A DNA stretch of 64,000 nt from Imbricaverruca yamaguchii (GCA_034440575.1 JAOTOL010001638.1:1437501-1501500); one strand, 5' to 3'; shown: positions 46,580-63,023, numbered from the stretch's first letter. Numbers and translations are program-made. The notes: generated by a model from the sequence alone, not told the origin.

Positions 46580-46795
46580 AACCGAACCCCGTACCTCTGA
46601 CCTTCCAGACGCTCAGCTTCACCTCTGACTTACTTACCAAAATCCGTGCTTCTGGTCTCCAATATGCTTAGCTTCATCTCTAACCTACAGAGCCCCGTAC
46701 CTCTGGTTTCTCAGAAGCTCAGCTTAACCTCTGGACTACCAAACCCCGTATCTCTGGCCTCCCAGACGCTCAACTGAACATCCGATTTGCCGAAT
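46580..46795. repeat. ~52-bp imperfect repeat, ~4 copies
   Basis: CCCCGTACCTCTG-like words start at about 46587, 46643, 46691 and 46743. Each is followed by CCAGACGCTCAGCTT-like sequence and ACCTCTGACTTACC-like sequence. The copies are old. Confidence 0.85.
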
Positions 46796-47160
46796 GCCTC
46801 CCTCCCCCCACATACCTATTCAAACTCTTCAAACTTAATGTCCTTTTTAAGGGTGAGAGTCCCACAAAATATATATCGGAAAACTCCGTCCTTAATTCGC
46901 ATGATGGAGCATCACAATAATATATGTTTAAAAATACGCGCAGGCAATCCCAGAATACCAGACATAATCAGGAACTACATGCATTTTGTAGTTTACCTAT
47001 TATGTCATATATCTGTGCATCGTATTTTTCAGTTAAAGAGATATCAACCAATTGAGGATAAGCTCCTTTCTACAGGGGTCACAACATGTCATCTTTCAGT
47101 CAGAACCGTTCATAATCTCACAGCCATGCCTACGCTGCCTAATCACCTCAACAGCTAACG
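46796..47160. other. Anonymous sequence, no gene recognised
   Basis: Unique sequence; a 123-residue plus frame has no recognisable motif. Confidence 0.4.
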
Positions 47161-47445
47161 CCTGGGCGGCGGAGCACCGGTCAGTCTCTGCCACCTTTAT
47201 CAGCGCCTCCCTCCCACAACCACTGCACCCGTCGGCACTGCGCAGCGCCAATACCAATCACCGATGCCGGCCAATATCGCCGTCGGCGGTCCCGCGAGAC
47301 CAAACAGCCGGGCCGTGTCGGTGCCGACGAGAGTCGCGCTCTGACGGGGTCATCGCGTCCGTCTATTGACCGTCGACGGGGACGACGCGGCGAGGTGCGA
47401 CGCCACCCGTGCGACGGTCATCACGATCTGTCGGGACGGGTGCTG
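47161..47445. other. CpG-rich patch
   Basis: CpG-rich unique sequence before the 15-bp array; no gene recognised. Confidence 0.4.
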
Positions 47446-48000
47446 GTACCGGGGACCAGGGGTCGGGGGACCAGGAGTCGGGACTGAGGACCAGGAGTCA
47501 GGGACCAGGAGTCGGGGACCAGGAGTCGGGGACCATGGGTCGGGGACCAGGAGTCAGGGACCAGAAGCCGGGACTGAGGACCAGGTGTCAGGGACCAGTA
47601 GTCGGGACTGAGGACCAGGAGTCGGGGACCAAGTTTCGGGGACCAGGAGTCGGGACTGAGGACCAGGAGTCAGGGACCAGGAGTCGGGGACCAGAAGTCG
47701 GGACTGATGACCAGGGGTCGGGGACCTGGAGTCGGGGACCAGGAGTCGGGGACCAGGAGTCGGGGACCAGGAGGCGGGGACCACGAGTCGGGACCAGGAG
47801 CCAGGGACCGGACACCAAGAACCGGGGCCCGGGACCAGGAGCCGGGGCCATGGACCAGGAGCCGAGGACTAGGAGCCGCGGCTGTATACCAAGAGCCAGG
47901 TCCGGGCACCAGGAGACCGGGCGGAAAACCAGTAGCCAGAACCGGGCACAATTAACCAGGGATGAAAACCAAGAGCCGGACGAGGACCAGGAACCGGGAC
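47446..48000. repeat. 15-bp minisatellite, ~35 copies
   Basis: The unit is GGACCAGGAGTCGGG, with AGTCAGG and a longer CGGGACTGA variant. The right third (from about 47790) is degenerate, with AGCCGG forms and CCGGGCACCAGG variants. The 15-bp length gives five-residue periods, but the CGGGACTGA copies change the frame. Confidence 0.95.
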
Positions 48001-50110
48001 TGAGGACTGTGTACAGGTGTGGGCGTCTGGGCCTGGGTTGATGCTGGAATCGGGGCGAGTACCGAAATTGGTACCGGAGCAGATACGGGAAGTGGCATCG
48101 AGATCGGGTACCATGCTCGGTGACGGATACTGGAGCACAAATGGGCACCAGCACAGTGGTCACGTGGACACCAGCAACAATCTGTGCTCAGCATGCGAAG
48201 GGATTCCGAGCACCGCTCGTATTGCGCTGCATGACGCCACAATAGAGCGGTGGCTTACGAGCTATCCAGGAAGATGAGTGTGATGAGGGCTACCGCAGAG
48301 TCTACGGTACTTCGCCCTTCGCCAACACATACAGGAATATCACGCCTTAGCATTGTGGTTCATTAAGTATGTGGTGTCAGCACTTCTGCATAAGCTTCAC
48401 GTGGTATGTACTGCCGAATGGACACCTTGTTTGGACTGTGGGCCCGATACCATTTCAGCGCGCGACGGGGACTAGGCGAGGGACAGAAGCCCCCCCACAG
48501 TGTGGTGCTGAAATCGATCTATGCACAGCCTACGATGTTCGACTGAGACAAACTACCTTCAACAGGCGCCTGAAACACAAATGGCACAAGCGCATCCGCT
48601 CACCTTGTCCCACACCATGTCTTAGTTATTATCCTCTTTACGATAGCACACATGCTTCAAGCAGCTCGAAGAGGTCAATAATTGACCTAGGTCATGTCAC
48701 TCACTGCACCGTTATATATAGCCTAAGGAAAAGTTGGTGAATGTGGTGCAAAGGCATTGGTCACTCGCTTCGCAAGGGGTACACAGCTTTGGTTAGTTGG
48801 TTATTTGAGTTTAGTGGTGCATCGACTATATCGACCATGCAGCGCCCTGGGTACACAATAGTGCTGCGCCGCGAACGCTAATGCATTATGATAGCCGTGA
48901 TAAAGTATGAACAGATCAACAGTGAACATCAAACAGCGCCAATATTGTTTTCATCCATATATGCATGAGCATATTTTTTCACTTTCATGTATCTAACAGG
49001 TTATCCCCCTACATGTTTTGGCTTTCGATCCTCCCACTAATAAGGCATGGTGAGCACAGTCGCTGACACTAATTATTTGTATTTGGAAGAAAACACACAA
49101 CTGCAATGCAATCAAGTCAAACTGCATATTTATCATTGCTTCGCAGCCACGCCTTGAATTTGTGTGTGCACTTAGCATACACCATTGCGTGCTGCAAATG
49201 AGGTACTGACCTTGTTGGGTGTATTTGTCAATATTGGGCTAGTACTTTTCCTGGCATCATTTTCATACATATTTGAATAATTTATTTGACCTTAATTCGA
49301 TGTGCTTACAGTTCATCATGAGTCTGGCGTGAGCAGGAATGCGTTATTGTTTGCAGTTAATTGTGATGGTCAAGGGACAGCCATTCATGTCGTACTTCTG
49401 CCATGCAATACACCAATTTGTATGCGCACAAATAACAGATGCACTGATATTGCTCGTTCTTGGGGCGTAAGCACGCGACTGCTACAGAGGAATACAATGA
49501 ACAGTTCAAATGAACAGCTGAAACCGACGACGTGAACTGAAGCTGAACTGCTATCCTCGGTCATTCGGTAAGTACAATGGTGATGGAAGACGAAATGCAA
49601 GTCGCCCTTGACCTTGTGAGGACGGATGGCAGAACAACGGCTGAGTTCACAAACTACCCCCGCCCATGTGGCATTCGATTTTCCACTGGGAACTTTTAAA
49701 CAGTCGCCATAATCCGTGCTAACTTTTTATACTATATTTTTTCTGGAATGGGTTGGCGATTCGAATTCAAAAGCTGGTGACGTATGTACGACATTGCTGC
49801 GCTGCACTATTCAAAATGTTTCAGCTCAACTCCTATCACATAAGTCACCGGAACATGAAATATATTAACTTCACAGTTTGTCTTTAATTGCCCGAGGGCA
49901 AACGCGACTTACTCAATTTGCGACCTTGCGCTTTACATTTCCTTTGAGTCTTTTGCTCCGCAGCAACTTCTTGCTGAGAACTTCTCATGAAACAGCCGAG
50001 ATCGTAGTGGGGAGTCGACCCGTCCCCGTCGCCCTCTTCTACGCACTATGCTCTTCAGTGCGCCTGCTACACCACAGGCGTCACGCACATCTGGCGAAAT
50101 TGGGGTCAGA
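48001..50110. other. Anonymous sequence, no gene recognised
   Basis: About 2.1 kb of unique sequence. Short frames only; no repeat or transposon recognised. Confidence 0.45.
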
Positions 50111-52044
<1,934 letters not shown>

Positions 52045-52053
52045 CTAAATATA

Positions 52054-52137
<84 letters not shown>
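52045..52137. repeat. (TA)n microsatellite
   Basis: About 45 TA dinucleotides with one or two interruptions at the left. Confidence 0.97.
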
Positions 52138-52138
<1 letters not shown>

Positions 52139-52254
52139 AGCAATGGAGTAGTGATTTATATAAGAAAACCAGGGTATATTTCATTCATATACCTTGTTAG
52201 TGCATGTTTATAAACTTGCCTCTTCAATGCCATCTGAAAACAATGACCTGATGT

Positions 52255-52470
52255 GATAAAGGCCTACCTGGGGAGGGCCAATTCCGGTCTGTCAGACTAT
52301 CATTTGACGTGAGGGGATCAGCCTACCTGTGGCGGGCTAATTCCGAGCTGTGAGGTTTCCCCAGTTGAAGTGAGGAGATCAGCCCACCTATGACGGAATG
52401 TTTCCGAGCCGCGGGGTCACCAGTTCACGTGTAGATATCAGCCTACCTACGGCGGGCCAACTCCGCGGTT
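52255..52470. repeat. 60-bp imperfect repeat, ~3.5 copies
   Basis: A GCCTACCT-type word recurs at 52262, 52321, 52382 (GCCCACCT) and 52441, with GGCGGGC and AATTCCG words after it and GTGAGGAGATCA-like ends. The period is 59-61 bp. Confidence 0.9.
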
Positions 52471-54822
52471 CTGGTTTGATCCGCTGTCGAAAAGTCCGCG
52501 AACCATCTCCCCCATCGACAGCTCGCGCTTTCTACCTTTATCGCGGTGTGGGGAAAAGATTATCAGCAGCGTCAGTGAAGACGGAATCGTTGATCGACTG
52601 CATAACAGCAGTCCTGCAGCACTAGTGGCACAACAAAAAGACACAGCCGTACTTCGATAAAGGCCTGACACTCTCACCGAGCCCTGCTGGCTGCCATATC
52701 CGCCCCACCCCTCTCACCACTGACCTCTCACTGGCCCATGTCCGCTTCAGGGGAAGCGCGGGCAGACTCCTGCCAATGTCACGGAGCCTAGGATAGCCAG
52801 TGTAATTATGTCTGAAGTTGTTTCTGAGATCCTTGCACTCTTAGAGATAGGACCGATCAATAATTCAGGATGGTCGACGACAGGACACTGATTCTGCAGG
52901 CTCAGGGCGTCCCGGCACCGCTTGAGGGGAAGAGACCTGAAACACGGATTGTGGCTTTGATTTAAAAATCGGTCTTGTGACTTAGCCATCGTGGTGGAGG
53001 CCAGGAGGGGGCCTTAAGGACAGGGCAATGCTATTGTGATGCGATGTAGTTTTGGCTCCCACTCGATTTTCATTGCAGCTGACTGGTAGCTCTGGTTGGA
53101 CTAGAAGTTAACTGAAATATGTTGTGAAATAATAACTTTGTTATTGGATCATCAAATATATGAACTATAATTGCTTCTTTTCATGTGACAAAGATGCGTT
53201 GCATAACTCAGGCAGCACTTATAAACTGGAAAATGTTAAGCTATTTTCTGAACACCAGTGGTTTTTGGGTTGTTTTACTTCGCATCGATAATATCTTTTA
53301 GTTAAAACATAAATTTGTTGATTCTTCGTCGTTGTGGTAGCACGACAAAAAAATCCTTGACTGGTTTCTGCGCGGATTGTAATTTCAAATATTCTTTTTT
53401 TTAAACTTCCAAAAGATGACTGCGATCATTACCCCATGAAACTTTCAGGACATATTGGGCAAATTACATCACCTAAGGTAATTTGCTCCAGATGACCTTC
53501 AAAATGAATGACATTGGCATGTTTGAATTTACTTCTTTGATGCACATCATCGAAAATAAGGAACACAACATGATCAAGAATAGCGCCATGTCACTACGTT
53601 AGCAGTCATTTAGTACTTTAAGCAAGAAAGCTGCCGACATTTGTGACATCGTAACTCCGACTTTACGCAACCCGGGCCTGAATCTTCGACCCAACGTGTC
53701 TGTGGTATGTGTGTCGAGATACGCTAAATTGCGTGCCGATTGGCTGGACAGTTTCGGAAATATGTTGTTTTTAAAGGATACGGACTGAAAGAGGATAATG
53801 AACAAAGGAAAATGAGTAAAGGTGTAAAACCTTCGAATGCCGATTGACTTAGCTAGATGCCCTGCAATGATCAATCTCACTTTTGATCCCGAATCATCCA
53901 CTAAAAATGCATCACTTAGGCACTCAGTGCTGCAAACATTTTTAGAACTGCGAATTCATGACAAAATTGACACACCTTAATGGCCGTGTACAAGATCAAA
54001 CTTTTTAGAAACTGGTTGATCTACGCTGTCATCTTATAAAAGTTCTACCCCTGTCGATGCGAAGCGTATGTACATCAGCGATGTTATATTTATCAACTTT
54101 CTTCTTTTCGTGCAAGAATGTTGGGTCGTCACTCTATCACGGGGAGAGTGTGCAAATTCATACCTCACCCCTCATCCGGTGGTATTTTTGTTTGTAGCTC
54201 CTGAACGTGTGGACGATTGCCCTGAAATCTTGTAACCTTTCTAACAACCTATTGTTTGCGAACTTGTTGAGCTCCCTACTTTGCTTAATAGTGGCTCCAG
54301 GAGCGAATTTCTGAGGCATTCTCGAAAGAAGTCTTAAGGTTTTGTCATATCGTGACACGCTTGGTTTCACCGTATGCATGTTCGTAACCACTCGATCATA
54401 TTCCACCAAGCTTGGCGGCAAGCGTTGGAATACCATTACATGCATGACCTGACACATGTGCTTGCTAAATGCGCGCTCACGGTGGGTAAGCATGGGAAAA
54501 AAGATTCACGGCTCAAGCTCATGCAGCTGGTGACATTGAGGAACTATGATGCTACATCAGCGATCAAGGGATACACGACGAAGGTTTAGATAATCTCCAA
54601 GGTATATTTTTGTTAAGAGTGGCTCGCAGTCGACTTTTCGGAGGGACTACAAAGGAAGACAATAATCTCTCTTCGTCCGATTCCCTCAGCTTATTGAAAA
54701 TATGACCCAGCAACTTTGCAGCTCCTATATTATGGTTACGGCGCGTGGTATATGAAGGTTTAGAATTGACATGCTTACCAGAAGAGGATGTAGTTTGGGC
54801 ATGATGGAGAACCAAGCTTAGT
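52471..54822. other. Anonymous sequence, no gene recognised
   Basis: About 2.3 kb of unique sequence. A minus-strand frame at 54158-54493 (111 residues, basic) has no motif I can name. Confidence 0.45.
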
Positions 54823-54885
54823 TCTGCTTGGGTTGTTCTGTTCGTTCTGCTTGGTTTCTGTTTGGTTCTGCTCGTTACTCATGCA
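54823..54885. repeat. Imperfect TTCTGCTTGG repeat
   Basis: TTCTGCTTGG, TTCTGTTCG and related words repeat about six times at 8-11 bp spacing. Confidence 0.7.
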
Positions 54886-55784
54886 TGATGCATGATAGCA
54901 TTTGGCACGCGTTTCAGAAGTAATGAATGTTCGTTGCTGGTCGGACACCCACAGATGAGTTGCCCTTGACGCAGGCTTAGCCACAATGTGTCGGTTTTCA
55001 TTTTTCGTGCGCGTTTCATCGGCTACGTCGACGTGGGTGCAACGCGTTTATGTTAATTCTTGTCTCTCTGAATTCAATTTGCTCCCCAGGGGCGTTTGCA
55101 GGAACGGCTACATGCAGTGAGGTATATTCGTCCAACTTGATGCCCAAGAGCAGACATTGAGGCTGTTCCCTGGAGCAGAGTGGAAGTTTTAGCATTTTCG
55201 AACAGTTTTTCATATACACTGCTACCAAGGACAGTACCACAGGGCAGCTTTCTTTGAAGGGAGGGAGAGAAATTCTGTTTTGATCGCCTGTTTTAGTGCT
55301 CTACTAGTATAAGCCCTTGTTTCTGAAAATTGAAATAGCCGTTAAAAAAATAAATTATGCTAAAGTAACCCTGTCAATTTCACATGCCCTGAACTCGCTT
55401 ATACTTCAATGCGATCGTTCAATGCGATCTCGCACTGTATACTACTTTGCATTGGTTTTAGAATGGCGTTCGGTATGACAATATTGCTTTAAAAATACAG
55501 AAACTGTGGGGTCTTGAAAGTATTCCGATTTCACAAATTTTTGTGTTCCTGTATCAGTCGCGTTCAAAATTGTCAAGATTGCGTCATGTAGAAAAGTAGG
55601 CCACGTGACGAGATAACGATCACAGCTCTCCACGATGAAATCGGCCGGTCAGTTTGAAAGATCTTCGGAGCACTGTCCTGCACACTGCGGCCGATCTGAG
55701 ACGTCGCAACAGAGTTGAATTTCGTGATGATCACGACAGTCTATCCGGTCAATGCCCAGTCGCCGCTGCCCGCACCCCCGACGC
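54886..55784. other. Anonymous sequence, no gene recognised
   Basis: Unique sequence before the 36-bp array. Confidence 0.45.
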
Positions 55785-56255
55785 AGCATGTTCAGGGATG
55801 GGATGTTGCACCCCTGACGCATTATGTCCAGGGATGGGATGTTGCACCCCAGACGCATCATGTTCAGGGATGGGACGCTGCACCCACGACGCATTATGTC
55901 CAGGGATGGGACGCTGCACCCCCGACGCATCATGTTCAGGGATGGGGGTGCTGCATCCCCAACGCATCATGTTCAGGGATGGGGGTGCTGCACCCCCGAC
56001 GCATCATGTTCAGGGATTGGGGTGCTGCACCCCCAACGCATCATGTTCAGGGATGGGGTGCTGCACCCCCGACGCATCATGTTCAGGGATGGGATGCTGC
56101 ACCCACGACGCATTATGTCCAGGGATGGGACGCTGCACCCCCGACGCATCGTGTTCAGGGATGGGGTGCTGCACCCCCGACGCATTATGTCCAGGGATGG
56201 GATGCTGCACCCCCGACGCATCATGTTCAGGGATGGGGGTGCTGCATCGCCGGCC
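55785..56255. repeat. 36-bp minisatellite, ~13 copies
   Basis: GACGCATCATGTTCAGGGAT and GGGATGCTGCACCCC make the unit. One sub-variant has CATTATGTCCAGG in place of CATCATGTTCAGG. Copies with an extra G are 37 bp. A block of copies near 55820-55920 is matched at about 56080-56220 in the same variant order. The 12-residue Cys-rich period (CCTPDASCSGMG) on plus is broken by the 37-bp copies, so conserved coding is unlikely. Confidence 0.95.
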
Positions 56256-57215
56256 GATTCCTGTGCAACTGGCGGACGAAGTGTCATGTGACAGCAAGAC
56301 GTCATCCTACGATACCATTGACCGTCAATTGCCAACCGATAGGTCTGGATGATGGAGATACTTCATCGGACTTCACTTCCGTGAATAGCGCACACCAAAC
56401 CCATACCAACGGCGGCAAGTATGGGCAATGTGTGATGGCCCGATCGTCAGCTCAGGCCACAGCCACCAGTTCGAGTCCCTCCGCTTAAGTCATACCTGTT
56501 ACTTCTGAAAACGATAAGCGAAAATGAGGGGGGCGGGGGCGGGGTGCAGCGGTGAGAAAACTGGGTCGCCTGCATATGTCTTGTTCTGAGTTAACTGACT
56601 GAAAATGTGCTTCATGGTTCACTTCATCCTTGGATCACGAGGATGTCTTACACCTTTACCACCGTTTCCTCACAGTCATTGTATTCGGTCGCTGAGGACA
56701 GCGGTCGACACGTTCTTCAGCATTGAACGATTCTGCAATCGGACGACCCGAATCACTTCTCTGGCTGTAAAAGTCCGGTCACGTTGTCAAGCGTTACAGA
56801 CAAAATTAGCATAAGCTGGAACGAATTCGACATCGAGTCCACTTGATGGGGACATTCGTCTGGCGCTTCAGCATGGTCACGACCGACCGCTGACGCTGAA
56901 GACGTAATTGCTCCGGACCGCTCGCTGGTCCGCCATGAACTAGTGCATCGTCTAGCTGCGATACAGGATCAAGATGTCACGGACACTTGGCATTATGTAG
57001 CCTAGTATATTCACTTGGCGGCATTTTCTCAGACCGTTCTCATAACGCACCGTTACTTAAATACGTAGCGACTGAGCAGCTATATAGTTCCGCTCAAAAG
57101 ATTACCATTAAATTCATTTCAGGTATCGACTTGTGCACAATTTGTTCTCAACTTGTTTTTCAGCTGTTTGCCGGATAGTTTCCCCGACTTAGACGCAGAC
57201 ATTCCAGCAAGACAG
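56256..57215. other. Anonymous sequence with a SINE-type B-box
   Basis: AGTTCGAGTCCC at 56468-56479 is a pol III B-box. The sequence before it (GTGATGGCCCGATCG at about 56433) may be a worn A-box region. No other feature is recognised. Confidence 0.4.
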
Positions 57216-57356
57216 CAGGGGCGGCGCATTGGGGAGGGGGATCAGTTGACCCTATTCAAAAACTATGGGAGGTCGAGACTGCCTTTTTACCCCGTCATTT
57301 CTTTGTTTGCCAGTTAGATGGGCAAGAGGTCAACTGACCCTCCGTGGATGCAGTTC
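57216..57356. mobile_element. Possible short MITE-like fragment
   Basis: GGGGAGGGGGATCAGTTGACC near 57232 and the complement of GGTCAACTGACCCTCC near 57329 can pair imperfectly, giving a roughly 130-bp segment with inverted ends. The pairing is short and gapped, and no target duplication was identified. Confidence 0.25.
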
Positions 57357-60300
57357 TGCAACAATATTTTCTTCACCCCAGTTAAAATTTCATATTAATT
57401 CAGCGTTGTACTAGTATGCTTGGCTAAATATAACGGCAAAATATAACGTACCCCAGGATAAAAATATTGTATATAGAACAATATGGCATTTATATATTAA
57501 AGCATCAACCGAAGTGAATAAACCAAATGTCACATGTATTGCTTATAGTTATATATAGTAACACAAGATTAAAACCTACTCATAAAAGCCTTGCAATATT
57601 TTGCATAGTACTACACCGGTTATGAGGACAAGGAAAACAACGCAATCAACCATCGATGTATGTATTTAAAAAAGCTACTGCATGCTTCGATACCACGGAA
57701 TGTAGATGGAAACTTGCTTCCTTACTTACGTAGCCAAGGTGGAAGCAAAATCATGTCCGGTTAAAAGGGTGTTTCCCGCTCAACTTGCCGATTTCTGAAA
57801 GAGCGAACGTTGCCCCCTCTATCTTTGACCAATGACAATTAATGAAGTATTGTTATTCGAAGGTAAGCATGCCTAATTCCCAAAGAAAGGGCTGAGCAGC
57901 ACAATCATAACACCAACTGACACAAAAAGCAGTTGAATTTTGGAAAACAAACCTGAAGACGGCATGTTCTGCCTGCATCATTTGACATTCATCCAACTCG
58001 AAGCTATTCTCTGCTTTCCCATTAACTCAGCTTTGCAATTCATCGCATGCTCTCTAGAATGGCACCAATGTTGACAGGGGCATTGGGTTGAAAGGCATTA
58101 TTGATTTACTGCGCTGTAAAGGCTAAATGGCGTAGTTTTGCATCGTTGTGTAGACTTTACCAAACAAGATATGCGTTTAGTTCCAAAAGCAGTGGTTCAA
58201 GATTGGGCGGAGGGGGAAGGCACAAGTGAAAGTGGGGAGGAAACAAAGATGAAAGACGACGATGGGGCAAGCACCCCATCAGGATTCACCTAGACATGAT
58301 TCTTCAACTCTGAATAATGTTAGCTCTGAAAGAAGTCCATAGGAGCAGAACTTCGCAGCATGTTGGAAACAGCACTACCAAGAAGCAAGAACAAAATAGT
58401 TAATATCAATCATCATCCAATTCATCCCACATATCGTGTGAAAATCACAAACAAATCGCATCGTCGGCAAACACGGATGTGCTTCACCACTGCTTAGCTT
58501 ACTTTAAGAATGGTGCTATCATTTAAGCTTTATAGCGCAGTGAGCGATTGCTGCCTTTCAACCCAGAAGGTTAACTCATGAGAGAAGATGTAGGCAGGAG
58601 AGATGACGTGACGAGAGTGACCGGGCTAGACGACTTCAAGTTATCTTATTTTTTTCAATATGTTGCGGGTTGCATTTTTTTCCGTATTCAATACTTAGCG
58701 ACTCGATATTTGGTATGTTTTATATTCTACGCATTCAACATTTTGCGATTCGATGCTTCGCCTTTGCGATATTTGGCGCATTCCACAAGTGTATATCTTC
58801 CGTATTCTACACATTCAATATTTTGTTTTCCATATTTCTATATTTATTCACCCAATGTTTTTGCTTCGACATTTTGTCCAGAAGCCATCCCCCATACAAA
58901 ATGACGGAATTGGAAGAACTAGCATATGAAATTCGAAGAAAAATTGAAAAAAGAGTAACATCAACGAAAAAAGCGCATCTGTGTACCATTACCGCCGTAA
59001 TGTCCTGAGCCGACATGACAAGTTCGAGTCCGCCACCACCGCATGACAACATCGATCCAAAACACTGAACAACGAATCACATCGAATAACACTATTTCAA
59101 TAGTCAGGCGTAGCAAATTACTCCCTGTGGCGCGATAGAGCAGTTAGATGTTTCACTAACTACTTGGATCCAGGTATGTAGAATAAAGATCGCTGGGCCC
59201 GGCTTGGGCTTGTTCATGCTCCTTTCCCCATGCATTGAAACCAAGCATTGGTCCAATCCATTTGGAGGAATTAAGGAATTAAAGTACGAATGAGGAATTT
59301 GAACCACTGAACAGTTTCCAATATTCTCGTGTCTAAAATGGTGACACCACTTCACTCTCATATTTCCGAATGGCTCATTTCGGATGATCAAATGAAATAT
59401 TTAATTGGTTTCAACGAGCAGATCAAAGGACTATATGATGAGCACAGAATATCATTTGATGTCGTTGTTAACTACTTTGAATTTGAAGGCACGCCGCATC
59501 ATGAAAACGAGACAACGGCGTTGTGCGCATAAAATTGGCAGGCATGCTGCACACTGCTTTTTCATCGAGATGTGTTCCAAAATTTGGTGGTGAAGTGAAA
59601 TTTGGCTAACATGGAGCATGAGCGAGTGAAATATGGGTCATGGAAACATGGTAATCAGTAAAGCCTCCCAAATTGAAGGCTCTTATATGAATAATATTGG
59701 AAGAAAACCAATTTTTTAAGGTTGTCGAAATTACTGCTGATTAAGCTCTACATAGGATACAGAAGCGAGCAAGTTATAAATCCTGCCGTCGTGTTCATAT
59801 CGGTTAAACTAGCAAAATATTTCATTGACACTCATATTTCCAAAGTATTTTCTCTTCCGGTGAAACATTCATAAGCGGATCCCTGTCTCCCTAGCACCCT
59901 GAGCTGAAGTGTCCGAATTTGGCAGCCATGGTGCAATATCACTTGTCAGCCGAGGATTGTGTACTCTTTCTACTTTTGCATACATGTACTCTACTGGTTG
60001 CGCTTCTTGAAGTATACCCACCGAAACATGTCTTCGCCAAGTCGGTTTGGTGAGTTTCAAGCATGACGGCCAGCCCAGTTGCCCCTGTGACGGGAACAAC
60101 AATAAGTAATTCTCAACAAGTACTCACAACAGCCGCTAAAAATTAAATTCCGCACCGAGTATTGGCAAAATTACGACAATTGAAGCGTGCAAGGTATTAA
60201 TCTAGGTAATAAGACAAAACAGGTATGGGCCAGCTGGCAGAAGTCGGTTGGCAAGTAAGCTTTGTTCACCAGCCTATGATGATGTAGAGCGGATTTGTAT

Positions 60301-62513
60301 CAGAAGATCAATGCCCTGACGGGATGGCTATGAGAGTCGGAGAGACTCGAGGATAGCTCTCGTCATCTGTACGGTGCCCGCTTGCTTGGACGGATTAATA
60401 ATTCTGCTTTGGTTGAGCGATGGTCTGGTGCATGGAAATTAATATTTTGGGGTATCTATCACATTATATTATTCACATTAGCTAGTCATGCGCGCCACCT
60501 GAATTTTACTAAGGAGACCCCACCCCAAACAAATATGATGAAATGGAGACCACTTTCGGGGCCCCCAAAATCTTTGGTCTTGCGTGGTGGGAATTTCAAA
60601 CTTCCTTGCTTGATTTAGTATATGCTTGGTTGCTAAGTCCCCTCACCTTGCTCCGCCTCTACGAGTATATGTAGCTATGCTAGTCAATGAAATGTTTTGA
60701 TGGCAGAAGGTGCGAATTTGACTATACAGCCTCACCTAATAATCTATTTACTAATGATTATATTTGGCTAGCTAAGAATTGAATAGCGTGACCCAAAAGG
60801 CATTCAACAGGTCTTGGCAACAGAGGCGCAGCCAGGGGCCTGGGTCCGGGCATTGCTAATTGAGGCGACGGAGGCGGAGCACCATTTTTTCCCGCTGATT
60901 TGTGTTGTTTAAGGAAAATGCAAAATTTTAACTATTAATGTTTGATGTCCAATTATTGTTAATTGTCATCATGCATGATTGCCTATGTTAAATTATATGT
61001 TCGTTATCATCAGTAGTGTCTTTCTGGACGTCAACAACATTTATGATGAACATATAATGAGTATGGCTGTATCCCAAAACATTTGATTAAAAATTCAGAA
61101 TGTATTTTTTGTTGCTCCGATAGGTGCCCAGTGTCAGTCATGCTGGAAAATGACCACCGGGGTGGCCAGGAAGGGTTGTGCGATGTCCCAATATCCGTAT
61201 CTGTTAAAAATACATTGGTCTAGAGGTGTGCCATATTTGGTGCTCTAGTTTTCTTATAATGCACATGGAAAAAATTGTTAGCTTACCCGCCCCACTATTT
61301 AGTTTGGAATATCCCCTTCGAATGTTTGGATACAGCTAAGCTTCTAATCTTCCAAGAATGTCTTCGGTGCTCCTTTCAGCTCTCCGGGTGCGAGTTGTCA
61401 TATTATGAATACTTTTGAAACGGTCAAGGTGAAAGTGGATTGAGGCCACAATATGGCTGCAGCGAAATGGCCATTTATCCCTTCGCAGTTTTCTCGGAAC
61501 TTCAAGCCTTTCTGCTGACAACGGTGGCATCGCTTGTTCAGCAAATATTCACGCAGTTAAATCTCACATTTTCGTTGGCCCATTTGCAATGCAAGCAAAG
61601 CTCGCGTTTACCGCTCAGGTCGGGCGTCCTTAAGCCCTCGGTTGAACATTAAACATCCACATCAGGACCATGTTTTATTCAAAGACCGTTCAGGCCAAGC
61701 CGATTGTCTGCCCCAGGGCAGCCGGCTTAGCGTGTTTTGACAACAAGCAGCCGCTGGGTTCGTCTCACCCGGTGCCTATCATGGCCGCCAGCGTTTACAC
61801 TGCGTGCCGCGCTAATTCGGTTAGCCTGCGGCGAGGGCTTCAGGCCGAGCCTGCGGACTGGCGCAAGATCAGATTGAACTTCGGCGGCTGCTGCTCTAGG
61901 AGGCGACACATCTGTCGCAGCGCGCCAGGGCACGTCGCGGCGTCACCGAGTGTCGCACGCAAGTGTAGGCGTCGGACTAAGTGTCGCAGAAACACGGAAG
62001 CTTCCGACAGCGTGCAATAGCTGACGTGTAGCAAAGGTATGCGGAATTTCAGCCAGGTAGCGCTTAGCCTCCTGGCGTTGAATCCGAACAAGCTGGGAGA
62101 GGGAAGGTATGAAGGGAGATGCTAGGAAGTAGTTGGAATGCAGGGATGATGGGAATTCACGGGTGTGCTGGTGGTGAAGGGATGATCTCCAAAATGTTTG
62201 TGTATGGTTAACTTTGCGGAATTCTCATACCTTGCTGGCATATACACATAATTAACTTGAGTCACTGGTTGAGGGACTTCATTAGCTACCCTCGTAATTT
62301 CAGAACAAATGGACGTATATTAATAAATAAAGTGTCAATACCTCAATACAACTTAATGTATTAAGTTTAATTTTGATTTTCTCGAATTCAACGATGACAT
62401 CGCAAGTCAGCGCAAGTGGAGAAGTTTTACTATTTGTCAAATACATGCTTAGCTTTAGAAAATGTGCTTGCAACGGTTTGTGTGCGTGCATACGAATGCA
62501 ACGTAACACAGAG
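57357..62513. other. Anonymous sequence, no gene recognised
   Basis: About 5.1 kb of mostly AT-rich unique sequence. Details: an imperfect ~80-bp echo of TATTCTACGCATTCAAC at about 58725 and 58803; a B-box word AGTTCGAGTCCG at 59021-59032 without a good A-box; a GAGGCGCAGCCAGG word near 60832 resembling a hAT-type end; a GC-richer patch at 61680-62000 with frames on both strands. None supports a gene. Confidence 0.4.
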
Positions 62514-63023
62514 CTGTCATTTGTACATGCCACATATATCTGGTCAAGCCAGCTTGAAGTCAAGTGAGGGAATCGGCAGTTACTGCGCATTTGCATAACT
62601 CCGCTATATGTGACACATGGTTGCCAATCAAAGTACGCCCCAAGTAAGAAAATGAACATTAGATCTTCTCATAATGATATACACATACATATACCTACAT
62701 ATGCACACACATGCACTTACATGTATATAATATATATCGAGATCTTCTCATAATGATATATACATGCATATACATGCACATACACACACACATGCACTTA
62801 TATGCATGTATACATATAAGTGAATGTGTGTATATGTATGCATATGTATGTACATATATATCACTATGAGAAGATATAATGTTGATTTTCTTACTTGGGG
62901 TTTACTTTGATTGGCAACCATGTGTCACATACAGCGGAGCTATGCAAATGCGCAGTAACTGCCGATTCCCTCACTTGACTTCAAGCTGGCTTGACCAGAT
63001 ATATGTGGCATGTACAAGTGATA

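Noticed and set aside
55654..56488. Cysteine-rich repeat protein (232-257 residues)
   Set aside because: The 37-bp copies shift the frame inside the array and two plus frames are open side by side.
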